Positions 48,300 to 63,000 of a DNA stretch of 64,000 bases are shown here, piece after piece. Source of the stretch: Delphinapterus leucas. Its lineage: Eukaryota > Chordata > Mammalia > Artiodactyla > Monodontidae. How positions within the stretch are numbered: the first letter of the stretch is position 1; every line of letters begins with the position of its first letter. Location: assembly GCF_002288925.2 (NCBI RefSeq), contig NW_022098076.1, forward strand, positions 70,253,004-70,317,003, read 5' to 3'. Position numbers and translations under genes: made by a program. The notes beneath the pieces are model-generated. The model was not told the DNA's origin. It was given only the letters and a program-made list of their open reading frames with translations, and ran no database searches.

Positions 48300-49075
48300 T
48301 CTATATCTACAATCCTGACCAACTTCAACTACCTAATTGATAGCTCCATTTTTGTGTTCAATAAACCCTGTCCATTTGCCATGTCTGGAACTGAACTAGC
48401 CTTCTCCACCTCAGGCAACAGCACCACCATATATCCCTCCCTCAGCATCCTCTAATCGATAATCAAATACCTAAACTGCCTCAAAAATGTTTCATAATTT
48501 CATTAACTTCTTATTTTCATTACCCCCAGACTTCTAACTGGTATCTTCATTTCCATTCTTGCATTGCCTCAATCTAATTTCCATACATAAATTGGCATGA
48601 TCTCTTTAGAAAATAAATTAGATTATATCATGTCCAGGGCAAAATACTTCAATATCTACTGCATTTATAATAAAATCCAAATTTTTCATGCTACACAGTT
48701 TTACCACATACCTTGCTCTGTTTAGGACATTTGTGTGCCTGTTGTCCCGGCATAACTAGTAATAGAGCCTCCTTTCACTCTTAAACTTGTTCATTTGGAT
48801 GACAAATTACATGGTCACCATATATATAGGGCTCTGTGTTATCTTTCCTCTGCCTAAATTTCTTCCCATAGCCAAAGTCTCTCTCGGGACTCAATGGGGT
48901 CTGTCCTTAAGTCTCCCCTGTAATTATTTTTCTTCAAAATCTAAACCAAAGTGTTTAATCCTATATCTAGTTGTTTTATTTGTTGAATGTTTATTCTTAC
49001 CATTAGACACCTCAGTCTACATAGTACCTGGCACATGGTAGGTGTCCACATATATTTATTAAAAGATTAGTGACT
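48300..49075 (+). repeat. L2-like LINE remnant
   Basis: 'tgtctggaactgaactagcc', 'gcattgcctcaatctaattt', 'agattatatcatgtccaggg' and 'cctctgcctaaatttcttcc', with the terminal 'agtacctggcacatggtagg', are in the order of the L2-like family at 1-1340. The reading frame at 48787-49041 is incidental. Confidence 0.6.
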
Positions 49076-50993
<1,918 letters not shown>

Positions 50994-51012
50994 CTAAGAG
51001 AAAAAATATAAC
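50994..51012 (-). other. ERBB4: 3' splice site (acceptor) of the ERBB4 exon
   Basis: On the minus strand the intron ends TATATTTTTTCTCTTAG followed by GAAGCTCTG. The polypyrimidine tract and AG are canonical, and the AG sets the exon start in phase 0. Confidence 0.93.
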
Positions 51013-52643
51013 ACCATTGTTTAAACTCAAAGTTCTTTACCATTACAGTTATTTGCCCTGTACTAATAGTGTTGATAATAATTTTGAAAATGTACTCTCA
51101 CTCAGTGGAATCAATTAAAAGTGAAAAGACATTATTGTAGCTATTATATTTCTAAAGTGGTTTAATTCAAGTGAAATTAAATGAAAAATAGACTATACAA
51201 AATGGGAAATATTATAGAATAACTGCATATAAAATTAATAGCAGTATTTTCTCTTTTGTGATATGAATAATAATAGATTTTATTTACTGCCAAGTAAGTT
51301 GAAATTGAATCCTAATTTATACTGTAGATTTTTAACCTTTGATCTTTGGTTCTAGAGTCCAATAATCTGTACAAATGCACTTACTTGTATAAGGTGGCTC
51401 AGTTACAAATAAGGCAATTCAAAGTTAACTCATTCATTATTGGCGTGGATTCAGACAGCATACACAGGTGTAATTTATAAATTATAAATATCATTATAAA
51501 CAATTACAAACAATATGCCTATTGTGAATTTATGCAGAAAAATAAACATCTTAATAAGACATTTTGCTCCATAACTTTGCTTTCACTCAAATTTATTTCA
51601 TTTTCAAAATTATAAGTGATGTTTATTCATAGAACCGTAAAATTTGAGAGCTAGAGGCCAGATTGTACAAATCTGTATACTCCAATTTTCTCGTTTCATG
51701 AAGTGAGAAAACAGTTCTAAATTCTTTTTCATAATCATAAAGGCAGCTTTGCTTAATGGAGATAGAGTGTGGACATATTATGGTTATTTAGCACATCCTA
51801 AAGTTAGCCTTCAATCAACAGTTATTTTAAGTGACTTTAGTCCAATTTGAAATTGATATGACCTTATACACACACAGAGTGGGTGACACATCCATGGCAA
51901 TTTATTATCAATCAGTTACCTATATGCAGGTATGAGATTGTTCATTGTACTATTCTGGAATATTTTTTGTAGCTTTGAAAAGTTTCAAACAAATACTTGA
52001 AGACAGAAAGCTATATTGAGCTTCTCTTTAAGACAGCATGGCAGATTGGTATACACATTTACCTCCATTTCCTCTCAATTCTACCATTTTAACAACAGAG
52101 TAATTAATAAAAAGCCAGAAACCAATAATCACAAGAAGAAATGAGGATGGAATGCTAAAAGTAGCAAGTGGTTTACTAGTAGTAACTGACTTAGCAAACG
52201 TAAGAAATCTGAAGCCTAACTTAGTAGGGGGAAAACTGAAAAGAAATCCAACTTACCCCACTTGTTTACACACAAAAGGCTCAGTAGTGTTACACCACGA
52301 ACCACTATACATAAATGGAGCAGGAGGGACTGACTTCCTCAGGATTTTTTCAAAGTCCATTTAGGATGCACTTAGACTACAGATCTCCTTCTCCCCTTCA
52401 TCCTTAGGAGAGGCTAAACCAAAGGGATTGTGGACTGAATATCAGGCAATGGAAAGAGAAATACTCTGGTGAAAATAGTAGGATCATGTAAATTTATATA
52501 TGGTGAAAGATGGGGCCACGCTCCAGTTTCTTCTCCCAAATGGAGCTGTGACTTCAAACTTCTGGAATTTTTGTTTAAACCTCAAATTCTACATCCAGCG
52601 AAATTTGAACCAAGTGAGTAAATATACAGACATATCTGTTCTT
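51013..52643. other. ERBB4: Intron flanking the ERBB4 exon, upstream side
   Basis: 1.6 kb with no clear gene. Positions 51635-51725 ('tttgagagctagaggccaga', 'attttctcgtttcatgaag') weakly resemble a very old MIR/L3-type repeat. Confidence 0.55.
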
Positions 52644-52655
52644 AAAAATGATTAT

Positions 52656-52876
52656 TGGGGTTTCCCTGGTGGCGCAGTGGTTGAGAGTCTGCCTGCCGAT
52701 GCAGGGGACACGGGTTTGTGCCCCGGTCCGGGAAGATCCCACATGCCGTGGAGCGGCTGGGCCCGTGAGCCATGGCCGCTGAGCCTGCGCATCCGGAGCC
52801 TGTGCTCCGCAACGGGAGAGGCCACAACAGTGAGAGGCCTGCGTACCGCAAAAAAAAAAAAAAAATAAATTAAAAA
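52656..52876 (+). mobile_element. CHR SINE, short form
   Basis: GGGGTTTCCCTGGTGGCGCAG head, B-box-like GGTTTGTGCCC, and a 3' GCGTACCGC with a long A/AAAT tail. A 12-bp TSD, AAAAATGATTAT, lies at 52644-52655 and 52877-52888. It is the nearest recent element to the ERBB4 exon, about 1.7 kb away and antisense to the gene. Confidence 0.95.
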
Positions 52877-53258
52877 AAAAATGATTATCTCACATTTCCT
52901 TTCTCTGTTAGATGTGCTCACTTAATAAAAGGTGGAAGTCAGTTTAAAAAGTACATTTAATTGAGGAAACAAGGAAACGACAGAAGGGATACTCCAGAAT
53001 AAAGGCTATACAGAAGTAGCCAATCCAGACTGGAGTAGGGCATATTGCTCTGGAAAAGATGATGCAAGAAGATGGAATTGATAGAAAACCTAATGAGTTT
53101 AAAATGCATTAAGAGTATACATATTTTCCTAGCCGAATCTGACCATCAAATTAGTGATAGATACACAGAAAACTAAGCAAAAGTAAAATAAAGAAATGAA
53201 TTTGAGGTAAAACACAAGATACACACAAGAAAAGAAAGTCATCATAATTACTATAAAG

Positions 53259-53884
53259 CAGTGGTCCCTAACATTTTTAGCACCAGGGATCGTTTTCATG
53301 GAAGACAATTTTTCCATGGACCAGGGGTGGGCAGGGGGATGGCTCACAATGATTGAAGTGCATTACATTTATTGTGCACTTTATTATTATTACATTGTAA
53401 TATATAATGAAATAATTATACAACTCACCATAATGCAGAATCAGTGGGAGCCCTGAGCTTGTTTTCACTTGCCACTCACTGATAGGGTTTTGATATGAGT
53501 CTGCAGGCCATTGATTAACTATAGTCTCTGTGCAGTCAAACCTCTCTGCTAATGATAATCTGTATTTGCAGCCGCTCCCCAGCGCTAGCATCACTGCCTC
53601 AGCCCCACCTCAGATCATCAGGCATTAGATTCTCATAAGGAGCGTGCAACCCAGATCACTCACATGTGTAGTTCACAGTAGGGTTTGCACTCCTGTGAGA
53701 ATCTAATGCAGCCACTGACCTGTCAGGAGGCGGCGCTCAGGCAGTTATGCGAGCGATGGGGAGCAGCTGTAAATACAGATGAAGCTTCACTCGCTCACCC
53801 GCCGCTCACCTCGTGCTGTGTGGCCTGGTTCCTAACAGGCCACAGACCACTACAGGTCTGTGGCCTGGGGGCTGGGGAAATCTG
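53259..53884. mobile_element. Non-autonomous hAT DNA transposon (Charlie/MER type)
   Basis: 626 bp. The left end is CAGTGGTCCCTAACATTTTT and the right end ...GGCTGGGGAAATCTG, which are degenerate terminal inverted repeats. A perfect 8-bp TSD, CTATAAAG, lies at 53251-53258 and 53885-53892, the hallmark of hAT transposition. The interior has 'ggaagacaatttttccatgg', 'attgtgcactttattattat', 'gattctcataaggagcgtgc' and 'gagcgatggggagcagctgt'. It contains no transposase; the reading frames across it are incidental. The exact family name is not certain. Confidence 0.9.
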
Positions 53885-53892
53885 CTATAAAG

Positions 53893-55103
53893 CACAGCTG
53901 CAGCTGGGAGTCGTTATAGAAGCATAACAACATAAACATGAAACATTAATATAAGCAACTATCATATGACTATATTGGAAAATGAAGAAAAGGAAGATAT
54001 ATTTCTGCAAGGTGGTGATGGGAAGGAAGTGAAGTACATTCCTGTTGTTCACAATGCAAAGTTAGTATATGATGCATAAAACTGAAAAATCAAGAGTTGA
54101 CAGTATAAGCATATTATTTAGATAGAGAGTTAAGTAAAAGAAGAAATTGCTGAAAATTGAAAGTGATTACTTGGGCAGTGTAAAATGGGGGCAGGGAAGG
54201 AAAAGAGGGTCACTAGTGACTGCTGTCTTTCACCATTATTAGCCTTGTAAGACATTATTCACTTTTAACCTCCACTACTATTTGAGTAGTGTTGAGTTCA
54301 GCTGAGTCTAAAGATTATTCATACTTATGGGGTAAGTCTGACAGAGTATATAGATTTTACTGGATACAGCCAGGGTCTTACGTGAAATATGACATTTTAT
54401 TTCTTGAAGAAGGAAGGGTGGGGCAGTATGAATACGTGTCCAGAGAAGGGATAGATATAAGGCTAAACAGAAGAAGTAAGCTGGTAAGGGGGTTTCAGCC
54501 TAACTCAAGGCACATTATTTTTGAGGCTTTTGTGGGCAGAAGCTGAAACTGTTGTTTTTCAGGTGTTATCCTCAGGTGGTACCAGTCAAACGGTCCCGAG
54601 GTAGGACTTCTCAGTGGCTCAGAGAAAAGAGAAGCTCCACATGGAGACCAGAGCTGGTGAGAAAAAACACTGTAGATACTACAGGGTGACTGCAACTGGG
54701 AGACTGTTGTGTAAGATCATATGAGACACGCAGCCCTTCCCAAACTATTTGGGAAGGCTTCCACTGAAGTTGGGAGTTTCTGCACAATTAGCAAAGCCAG
54801 AAATTTGAGTTATTGCTACTAATATGGCTCTATTTGGATCCAGGAGGTGGAAACATTTTGGTTTTGCTTCCTGTATATTTCAGTCAACATTTGAAATAAA
54901 GCAGACTAATGTAATTATAAGGAGAGTACAAATAGAAATGTTAGCCAAGTTGCATTATCTATTATTTAATGTAGTATTTTTATTAACTAATTAAATAGTA
55001 ATTAACATTAATATTAAAAGCATAAACCAGAGGATTCCTTCACTGAATTATGACATGCACACATATAAATATACACATAGACACCAACAAATAAGCAAAA
55101 CAT
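53893..55103. other. Unassigned intron sequence
   Basis: No gene or named repeat recognised. The reading frame at 54289-54546 has no known domain. Confidence 0.55.
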
Positions 55104-55200
55104 AATTAAATTAAATATCTAACTCAATCAAGTATCAAATTAGATATTTAATTAGATATTAAATATTAGATATCTGATTAAATTAAATGTATGCTAATTG
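55104..55200. repeat. AT-rich inverted and direct repeat cluster
   Basis: AATTAAATTAAAT occurs at the left, and ATTAAATTAAATG at the right. TTAGATAT occurs three times between them with variable spacers. Likely replication-slippage sequence. Confidence 0.75.
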
Positions 55201-55274
55201 CATTCTATTTCTCTTCTGGTGGCTCTAGTTTTTCATGTCCATCAAATCGACCTAGGTTTATCACTATAAGGGTA

Positions 55275-55392
55275 GTTTTCCAAGCCCCACTCCCAGATAA
55301 TCAGGTCTAGAAGTAAATCAGAATCTACATTTGTAGCAAGATCCCTAGGAGAAATTACTGTAGGAAACATAGAACTTTGAGAACCCCTGGAA
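55275..55392 (+). repeat. MER5A-type hAT fragment
   Basis: 'caagccccactcccagataa', 'tcagaatctacatttgtagc', 'aagatccctagg' and 'actttgagaacccctgg' match the second half of MER5A in order. Confidence 0.8.
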
Positions 55393-55434
55393 CATCTCCA
55401 TCAAATGTATGTCTCTATCATCCATTGCAAAGGA

Positions 55435-55620
55435 AGTAACATGCAACAGTTGTTTGATCATCATTGTAACTCTAGGAAGCAAAGGAGGCAGCCATTCTCA
55501 GCTGTAACATAAGGAAACCAAGGCTGAGCAGAATTACCGCCCCAGGCCATATGATGTGTAGGCAGCAGGATCAGTGTTAAGACTCCGGTTTTCTGATTCT
55601 TACTTAGTACAGTGCTATTT
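55435..55620 (-). repeat. MIR SINE
   Basis: 'taacataaggaaaccaaggc', 'tgagcagaattaccgcccca' and 'gcaggatcagtgttaagact' follow the reverse MIR core (gaggaaactgaggc, cttgcccaaggtcac). Confidence 0.65.
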
Positions 55621-57664
55621 CTTAGGACAGTAAACATACTGTAATTTTAAAATTTCCATTCTATCAGCACTTCGAACTGTAGATCCTTATCTTATTAACA
55701 AGAAGACAGCACCAAACACCTGACTTTAGCCATACCTGAGTGAATTGGGTTAAATTATATTGATACTTTAGCTCCTGAGGAGCAACTCAAGCAACAGATT
55801 TGCACCTACAGGTAAACTGCCATCACTTACAATATGTTTTCAGAAAGAGCTGAAGAAAATATATTTCTCTGATTTCCTGTGAGTATTATTTGGTACAGGC
55901 CATTTCCTATGATATAGAACACGGTGAAATTTAAGGTAAAAGAAAGATTTTAAGGTGATTTCAGGCCTTCTTTTTCAGGACGAAATACATAAACACATTT
56001 TTTTCTTTTACAACTCAAGGAGTAATGATATTTCCATTCTAAATATGCCTGTGAAAAGTTTACATCAGAAGAGTGTAAAAAAGTCCCATGAAAGTTCTCT
56101 TTTAAAAAATCTATTTGTAAGTCCTGGCAAAAAAGCTGGGGTTGTATTAAGGAAAATTGCTCATCACACTACAAAGAGTATTTGAAACCAAATTGCAGAG
56201 TATTTGCATAACAGTCCTCGTCTTTTTGAGAAAGAAAAGATGAACACGACGATACTAATTGTAGGTTTTATTTTTTCATAAAGGAAATAGCAGATGGCTT
56301 TTTTGGGGGATAGGGGAAGAAATAAAGAGAAGAGAATGTGGATTCATTTAGAGTGATGAGTAGGATGGAAAGGGAAAAAAATCAATATTTTAATAATGGA
56401 GTGTTAGGTTTCAATAAATTACTCTATGTTAAAATTAATAACGTCCTTTGTTACCTATCTCTGTGTGGGGCCTATGGAAGCAATTTTGGAATTTTTGCTG
56501 CTGTCACTAGAAAATGTCACCAAAGGCCACTGGAATACATACAAGTTGACAGGTATATTATCTATTTTTCCAGAAATGAAATTATTTTCTGTCTTTGTTT
56601 TCCCTTTTGCTTTACAAAATTTTTCTTGTAGGTGAATTAAATAGTTTCCTCATTGGACAGAGAGGAAGGCTGTAACAGGTGCTACACTGAAAACTAAAGC
56701 AGAAACATTTTTCTTTACAATGAGTTCTGGTTTCAATAAGGACATTTTTTTTTAACTATCAAGGGATGATCAGGGCATAGATAAAAAGCTCTGAAGCATG
56801 TGTGCCATTATTCTCTAGCCTATGCTGTTTGTACCTCTATTTCATTCTGAAGGAAAGACATTTCTGTACAATAATAAAAGTGAGCAATACCATTTGTCAC
56901 ACAAAGGCATCATTTTGCCCAGCCTTCAGATGTTAAACCTTGCCACTTAAGCTTGTTTTCTCACTCATGCTGTTAGTAGTTTCACAAAAAGAAAACAAAA
57001 AACAAAAAACATATGGTCATTGAAAACTTATGGGCTATTCTGTTTTTGAAAAATGTTAACTTCAGCCCAACTTTCACTGTTTCATTATGTCTATGGACCA
57101 TTAATTCAATACCCTCCAGCTGAAAATGGGGAAAATCTCATTGCATCAGGGATAAGGAAAATAAAAAATGAAAAATGAGATAAAATTATTGGTCCATAAT
57201 AATGTTTTACAAATGTGTTTTGCTGCAGATGGTACCCAGATAATAAAATAAATGAAATCTGCATCTGTTCCCTCATGTCTAGAATAAATAATAATTTACT
57301 AGTGCAAGTAGGTGAGCAGTAATTAGACTGAATTAATATGCCATCAGTTTAAGTGTGTCTACATTGCTTAGTGGCACTCCTTTCCAATCCCTGGTATCAT
57401 TTTTGTGAACTTGAACAATCAAATTAGGATCCTTCTAACTTTTGGAGTCAGCAGTTTTCCATCTCTGTTCTCCATCATTCACCCATTTGCTGGCTGAATT
57501 TTAGATCTACATATTACTTAACAATGCTACACAATTAAGATCTTTGTGAATAATTTTATACAAGGTAGAATTTTACTTTCTGACTGTGTTTTCTATCTTC
57601 CCCCTACCCCTAGTTATACTGAATTTCCCTCTACCCTTATTATATTTTCCTATCCTATGGTATA
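55621..57664. other. Unassigned intron sequence
   Basis: 2 kb without a supportable gene or named repeat. Confidence 0.55.
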
Positions 57665-58110
57665 CATGTATTCACTTAAAATATTTATTGAGGACCTGCT
57701 ATGTGCCTAGCACTGTGATTGAAGCTTCTCTATCCTCATGAAGCTCTCATTCTCCTGGGAGAGGCAACACAATATACAGGAAAACCAAATAAATATAAAA
57801 CAGATGTATAAATAAGTATAAATTGCATTAAGGGTTATGAAGAAAATAGAGTATTGCAATAGATAATAAAATGGTGGTGGCAGAGCTATTTTAGATAAGG
57901 GTAGTCAAAAAATGTGCCCTGAGATCAGAATTATGGGAAGTCAGATAGACAAATATGAAGAAAGAGACTGAGAGCTTGGCAAATTCTGGAAGCTCTGAGA
58001 ATACCCATGTCTGGAATTTAGGAAGGGTTGCAATGGCATGAGATAAGATTGGAAATGTAAGTAGGGGCCAGACCATGAAAGGCCTTTAAGTCATGGAAAG
58101 AAGACTGGAT
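57665..58110 (-). repeat. L2-like LINE remnant, reverse
   Basis: 'tattgaggacctgctatgtg', 'cctagcactgtgattgaagc', 'catgaagctctcattctcct' and 'ggccagaccatgaaaggcct' follow the reversed L2-like family in order. Confidence 0.75.
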
Positions 58111-58639
58111 TTATTTTTAATAATTTAATTTTTTAATGCCTGTTTCTGTTCTGCTTCACTTATCTCTCTCTTAGCCTAAATGCCAATGTTAACTATTATA
58201 ATAAAGCATTTACCACATCCTATAATTTTTCCCCCCGATATTCCCATTTTGACACCCCTTGGCCAAAGACAACTCCCACCATTTGAATTCTCAAACTTTC
58301 CAGTGTTGTTAGAGAAAAGCATAGATGCATGGAGGTTTGTCAAATCTCCTGACTTGATCCTCCAAAAATAGCCCTTGGTTTTAGTTTTTAATTTCTTATT
58401 GACTCTTTATTACATTTATTATGACCTGTATCTCTGAGCAGGAAAAATAAAAACAAAAACAAAACAAAACAACACTTTCTACCTTTCACAATATTTACTC
58501 TGTAAAATGTGCTCCTGACATCTTTCCACTGTGTTCCTTTGGATAATTTTACCTTTGTTTATCTCTAGTATGACTTTATTTTCACTCCATATTGGCACAT
58601 TCACTGTACCCACAAATATATTTAGATGTCCTATATTCT
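58111..58639. other. Unassigned intron sequence
   Basis: No gene recognised; pyrimidine-rich in places. It may belong to the neighbouring L2-like block. Confidence 0.45.
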
Positions 58640-59837
58640 AAAAATGAAAGTTCCTTCAATTTTTCCACTTCTCTACTTTGAGAATATTTGCTATTCTCAT
58701 TGGCTATTTCTTCATTTTATAGTCCTTCGCTCCTTAGGGGTCTAGTTTTTCTGCAACTTTCCTACATTCTAACTATTCAAAGTACTCTTGAAAAAGTCAC
58801 CAGTAACCTCCTTATCACTAGTCAATGAGTTATTCCCTCATTCTTAACATTTTCCTGAGATTCTGCATGCTGATACCTCACTGACCACCATCCTCTTTTG
58901 AAAATCTCTCTGTGATTGATGATAGCATTTTATTCTATCCTGAATCTTCGGTCTCTCTGAGTATTCTTATTACAGGTATTGGCACCTGCTTTTCCCTCCC
59001 ATACCTTAAATGTGGAAATGCCATCATAGCTTTGTCCCTAATATTCTTTGCTTTCGTCTGTAACCTCTTGCATCCTTATATCTTATAACTAAGAAATATG
59101 ACAGAGTTATCAGAAACACATGGAGTCAACTGCAGAATTCTGTGGTTTCTCAGGTTTAATAACATGGCTATTTAAAAGATGGAAAGCAAAATCCATCATG
59201 ACCATATCCAAAATATCTGTGCAAAATACCTGTCAAAATATCCAGACATGAGAATTATGCTGTGCCCATATTCCAACCATGCTTTTCAACTCCTGCAATT
59301 TCAACCGTCATCTCTGAGCAGAAACTAATAGGTCTTTATATAGGTATAGCTCCCCTATCGTGGTATCTATTCCATTTTTATTTGACTTATTTGTTAAATG
59401 TCCACCACCATCTCTAATGATTTCTCTGAGAGTAGTAATATTAGCTGATAATGTTATCAAACTCTTGTAGAGTGTATGGCTCTTAGTAAGGGGGCAATGC
59501 AGTTTTATTAATAAATAAACAGAATCTGTATCATATTCCCCCCTCCCATCCTACCTCATCTCAGGAATCAACTCATATTTCAAGTGCCTTCTGGTCATCC
59601 TTATACAGATAAACTACTGGATATCAAATTTAAGACACAAAGTAAATTTCTCGATAAAAGCTTGTCTGCTAACTTTGCCAATTTTGTAGATGTCAGAAAC
59701 ATTTTCTAATTTGGGTTTTAAACCTTGGATTCATATTTGGCATTGTCTTTTCTAATGTTTTGCATTCCACTCCATATCTAACATTGTGCCATGTCCCATT
59801 TATTATTTATCCCACTGTAGCTCAAATCTGTATCCTT
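58640..59837 (+). repeat. Probable L2-like LINE remnant
   Basis: 'gaaaaagtcaccagtaacct', 'ctatcctgaatcttcggtct', 'ttgcatccttatatcttata' and 'ccttggattcatatttggca' suggest a 5' part of the L2-like family, interrupted on the right by the L1. Low-to-moderate confidence. Confidence 0.4.
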
Positions 59838-60030
59838 CCATGTATTTTTTTCTTTTTTATACAGCAGGTTCTTATTAGTCATCAATTTTACACACATCAG
59901 TGTATGCATGTCAATCTCAATCACCCAATTCATCACACCACCAGCACCACCCACCCCGAGGCTTTCCCCCTTTGGTGTCCATACATTTCTTCTCTACATC
60001 TTTGTCTCAATTTCTGACCTGCAAACCAGT

Positions 60031-63000
60031 TCATCTGTACCATTTTTCTAGGTTCCACATATGCATTAATATACGATATTTGGTTTTCTCTTTCTGACTT
60101 ACTTCACTCTGTATGACAGTCTCTAGATCCATCCACATCTCAACAAATGACCCAATTTCATTCCTTTTTATGGCCGAGTAATATTCCATTGTATATATGT
60201 ACCACTTCTTTATCCATTCGTCTGTTGATGGGCATTTAGGCTGATTCCATGACTTGGCTATTGTAAATAGTGCTGCAATGAACATTGGGGTGCATGTGTC
60301 TTTTTGAATTATGGTTTTCTCTGGGTATATGCCCAGGTGTGGGATTGCTGCATCATATGGTAATTCTATTTTCAGTTTTTTAAGGACCCTCCATACTGTT
60401 CTCCATAGTGGCTGTACCAATTTACATTAACACCAACAGTGCAAGAGGGTTCCCTTTTCTTCACACCCTCTCCAGCATTTGTTGTTTGTAGATTTTCCAA
60501 TGATGCCCATTCAAGCAGGTGTGAGGTGATACCTCATTGTAGTTTTGATTTGCATTTCTCTAATAATTAGTGATGTTGAGCATCTTTCCATGTGCCTCTT
60601 GGCCATCTGTATGTCTTCTTTGGAGAAATGTCTATTTAGGTCTTCTGCCCTGGATTGGGTTGTTTGGTATTTTAATATTGAGCTGCATGAGCTGATTATA
60701 TACTGTGGAGATTACTCCTTTGTCCGCTGATTCACTTACAAATATTTTCTCCCATTCTGAGGGTTGTCTTTTCGTCTTCTTTATGGTTTCCTTTGCTGTG
60801 CAAAAGCTTTGAAGTTTCATTAGGTCCCATTTGTTTATTTTTGTTTTTATTTCCATTACTCTAGGAGGTGGATCAAAAAAGATCTTGCTGTGATTTATGT
60901 CACAGAGTGTTCTACCTATGTTTTCCTCTAAGACTTTTATATTGTCCGGTCTTACATTTAGGTCTCTAATCCATTTTGAGTTTATTTTTGTGTATGGTGT
61001 TAGGGAGTATTCTAATTTCATTTTACATGTAGCTGTCCAGTTTTCCCAGCACCACTTATTGAAGAGACTGTCTTTTCTCCATTGTATATGCTTGTCTCCT
61101 TTGTCATAGATTCGTTGACCATAGGTGCGTGGGTTTATCTCTGGGCTTTCTATCTTGTTCCATTGATCTATATTTCTGTTTTTGTGCCAGTACCATATTG
61201 TCTTGATTACTATAGCTTTGTAGTATAGTCTGAAGTCAGGGAGTCTGATTCCTCCAGCTCCGTTTTTTTCCCTCAAGACTGCTTTGGCTATTCAGGGTCT
61301 TTTTTGTCTCCATGCAAATTTTAAGATGTTTGGTTCCAGTTCCATAAAAAATGCCATTGGTAATTTGATAGGGATTGCATTGAATCTGTAGATTGCTTTG
61401 GATAGTATAGTCATTTTCACAATATTGATTCTTCCAATCCAAGAACATGGTATATCTCTCCATCTGTTGGTATCAGCTTTAATTACTTTCATCAGTGTCT
61501 TATAGTTTTCTGCATACAGGTCTTTTGTCTCCCTAGGTAGGTTTATTCCTAGGTATTTTATTCTTTTTGTTGCAATGGTAAATGGGAGTGTTTCCTTAAT
61601 TTCCTTCTGATCTTTCGTTGTTAGTGTATAGGAACGCAAGAGATTTCTGGGCATTAATTTTGTATCCTGCAACTTTACCAAAATCATTGATTAGCTCCAG
61701 TAGTTTTCTGGTGGCATCTTTAGGATTCTGTATGTATAGTATCATGTCATCTGCAAACAGTGACAGTTTTACTTCTTATTTTCCAATTTGTATTCCTTTT
61801 ATTTCTTTTTCTTCTCTGATTGCCATGGTTAGGACTACCAAAGCTATGTTGAATAACAGTAGTGAGAGTGGACATCCTTGTCTTGTTCCTGATCTTAGAG
61901 GAAATGCTATCAGTTTTTCTCCATTGAGAATGATGTTTGCTGTGGGTTTGCTGTATGTGGCCTTTATTATGTTGAGGTAGGTTCACTCTACGCCCACTTT
62001 CTGGAGAGTTTTTATCATAAATGGGCGTTGAATTTTGTCAAAAGCTTTTTCTGCATCTATTGAGATGATCGTATGGTTTTAATTCTTCAATTTTTTAATA
62101 TGGTGTATCACATTGATTGATATGCGTATTTTGAAGAATCCTTACATCCCTGGGATAAAGCCCACTTGATCATAGTGTATGATTCTTTTAATGTGTTGTT
62201 GGATTCCGTCTGCTAGTATTTTGTTAAGGATTTTTGCATCTATGTTCATCAGTGATATTGGTCTGTAGTTTTCTTTTTTTGTAGTATCTTTGCCTGGTTT
62301 TGGTATCAGGGTGATGGTGGCCTCATAGAATGAGTTTGGGAGTGTTCCTTCCTGTGCAATTTTTTGGAAGAATTTGAGAAGGATGGGTGTTAGCTCTTCT
62401 CTAAATTTTTTTTTTTTTTTGATTTTTTTTGGGTTTTTTTTGCTGTATGCGGGCCTCTCACTGTTGTGGCCTCTCCCGTTGTGGAGCACAGGCCCCGGAC
62501 GCGCAGGCTCAGCGGCCATGACTCATAGGCCTAGCCGCTCCACGGCATGTGGGATCTTCCCGGACCAGGGCACGAACCCGCATCCCCTGCATCGGTAGGT
62601 GGACTCTCAACCACTGTGCCACCAGGGAAGCTCTGTTGGAAGATTTTTAATCAGAGTTTCAATTTCATTACTTGTGATTGGTCTGTTCATATTTTCTCTT
62701 TCTTCCTGTTCAGTCTTGGAAGGTTATACCTTTCTACGAACTTGTCCTTTTCTTCCAGGTTGTCCATTTTATTGGCATAGAGTTGCTTGTAGTAGTTTCT
62801 TAGGATGCTTTGTATTTCTGTGGTGTCTGCTGTAACTTCTCCTTTTTCATTTCTAATTTTATTGATTTGAGTCCTCTCCCTCTTTTTCTTGATGAGTCTG
62901 GCTAATGGTTTATCAATTTTGTTTACCTTCTCAAAGAACCAGCTTTGAGTTTTATTGATCTTTGCTATTGTTTTCTTTGTTTCTATTTATTTCTGCTCTG

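Noticed and set aside
54289..54546. 85-codon plus-strand frame (YSYLWGKSDRVYRFYW...)
   Set aside because: No known family, opposite strand to ERBB4 and no splice context. Treated as chance.
60632..61276. 214-codon minus-strand reading frame, the longest in the window
   Set aside because: It is the C-terminal part of L1 ORF2 ([28 protein letters not shown]), not a host gene.
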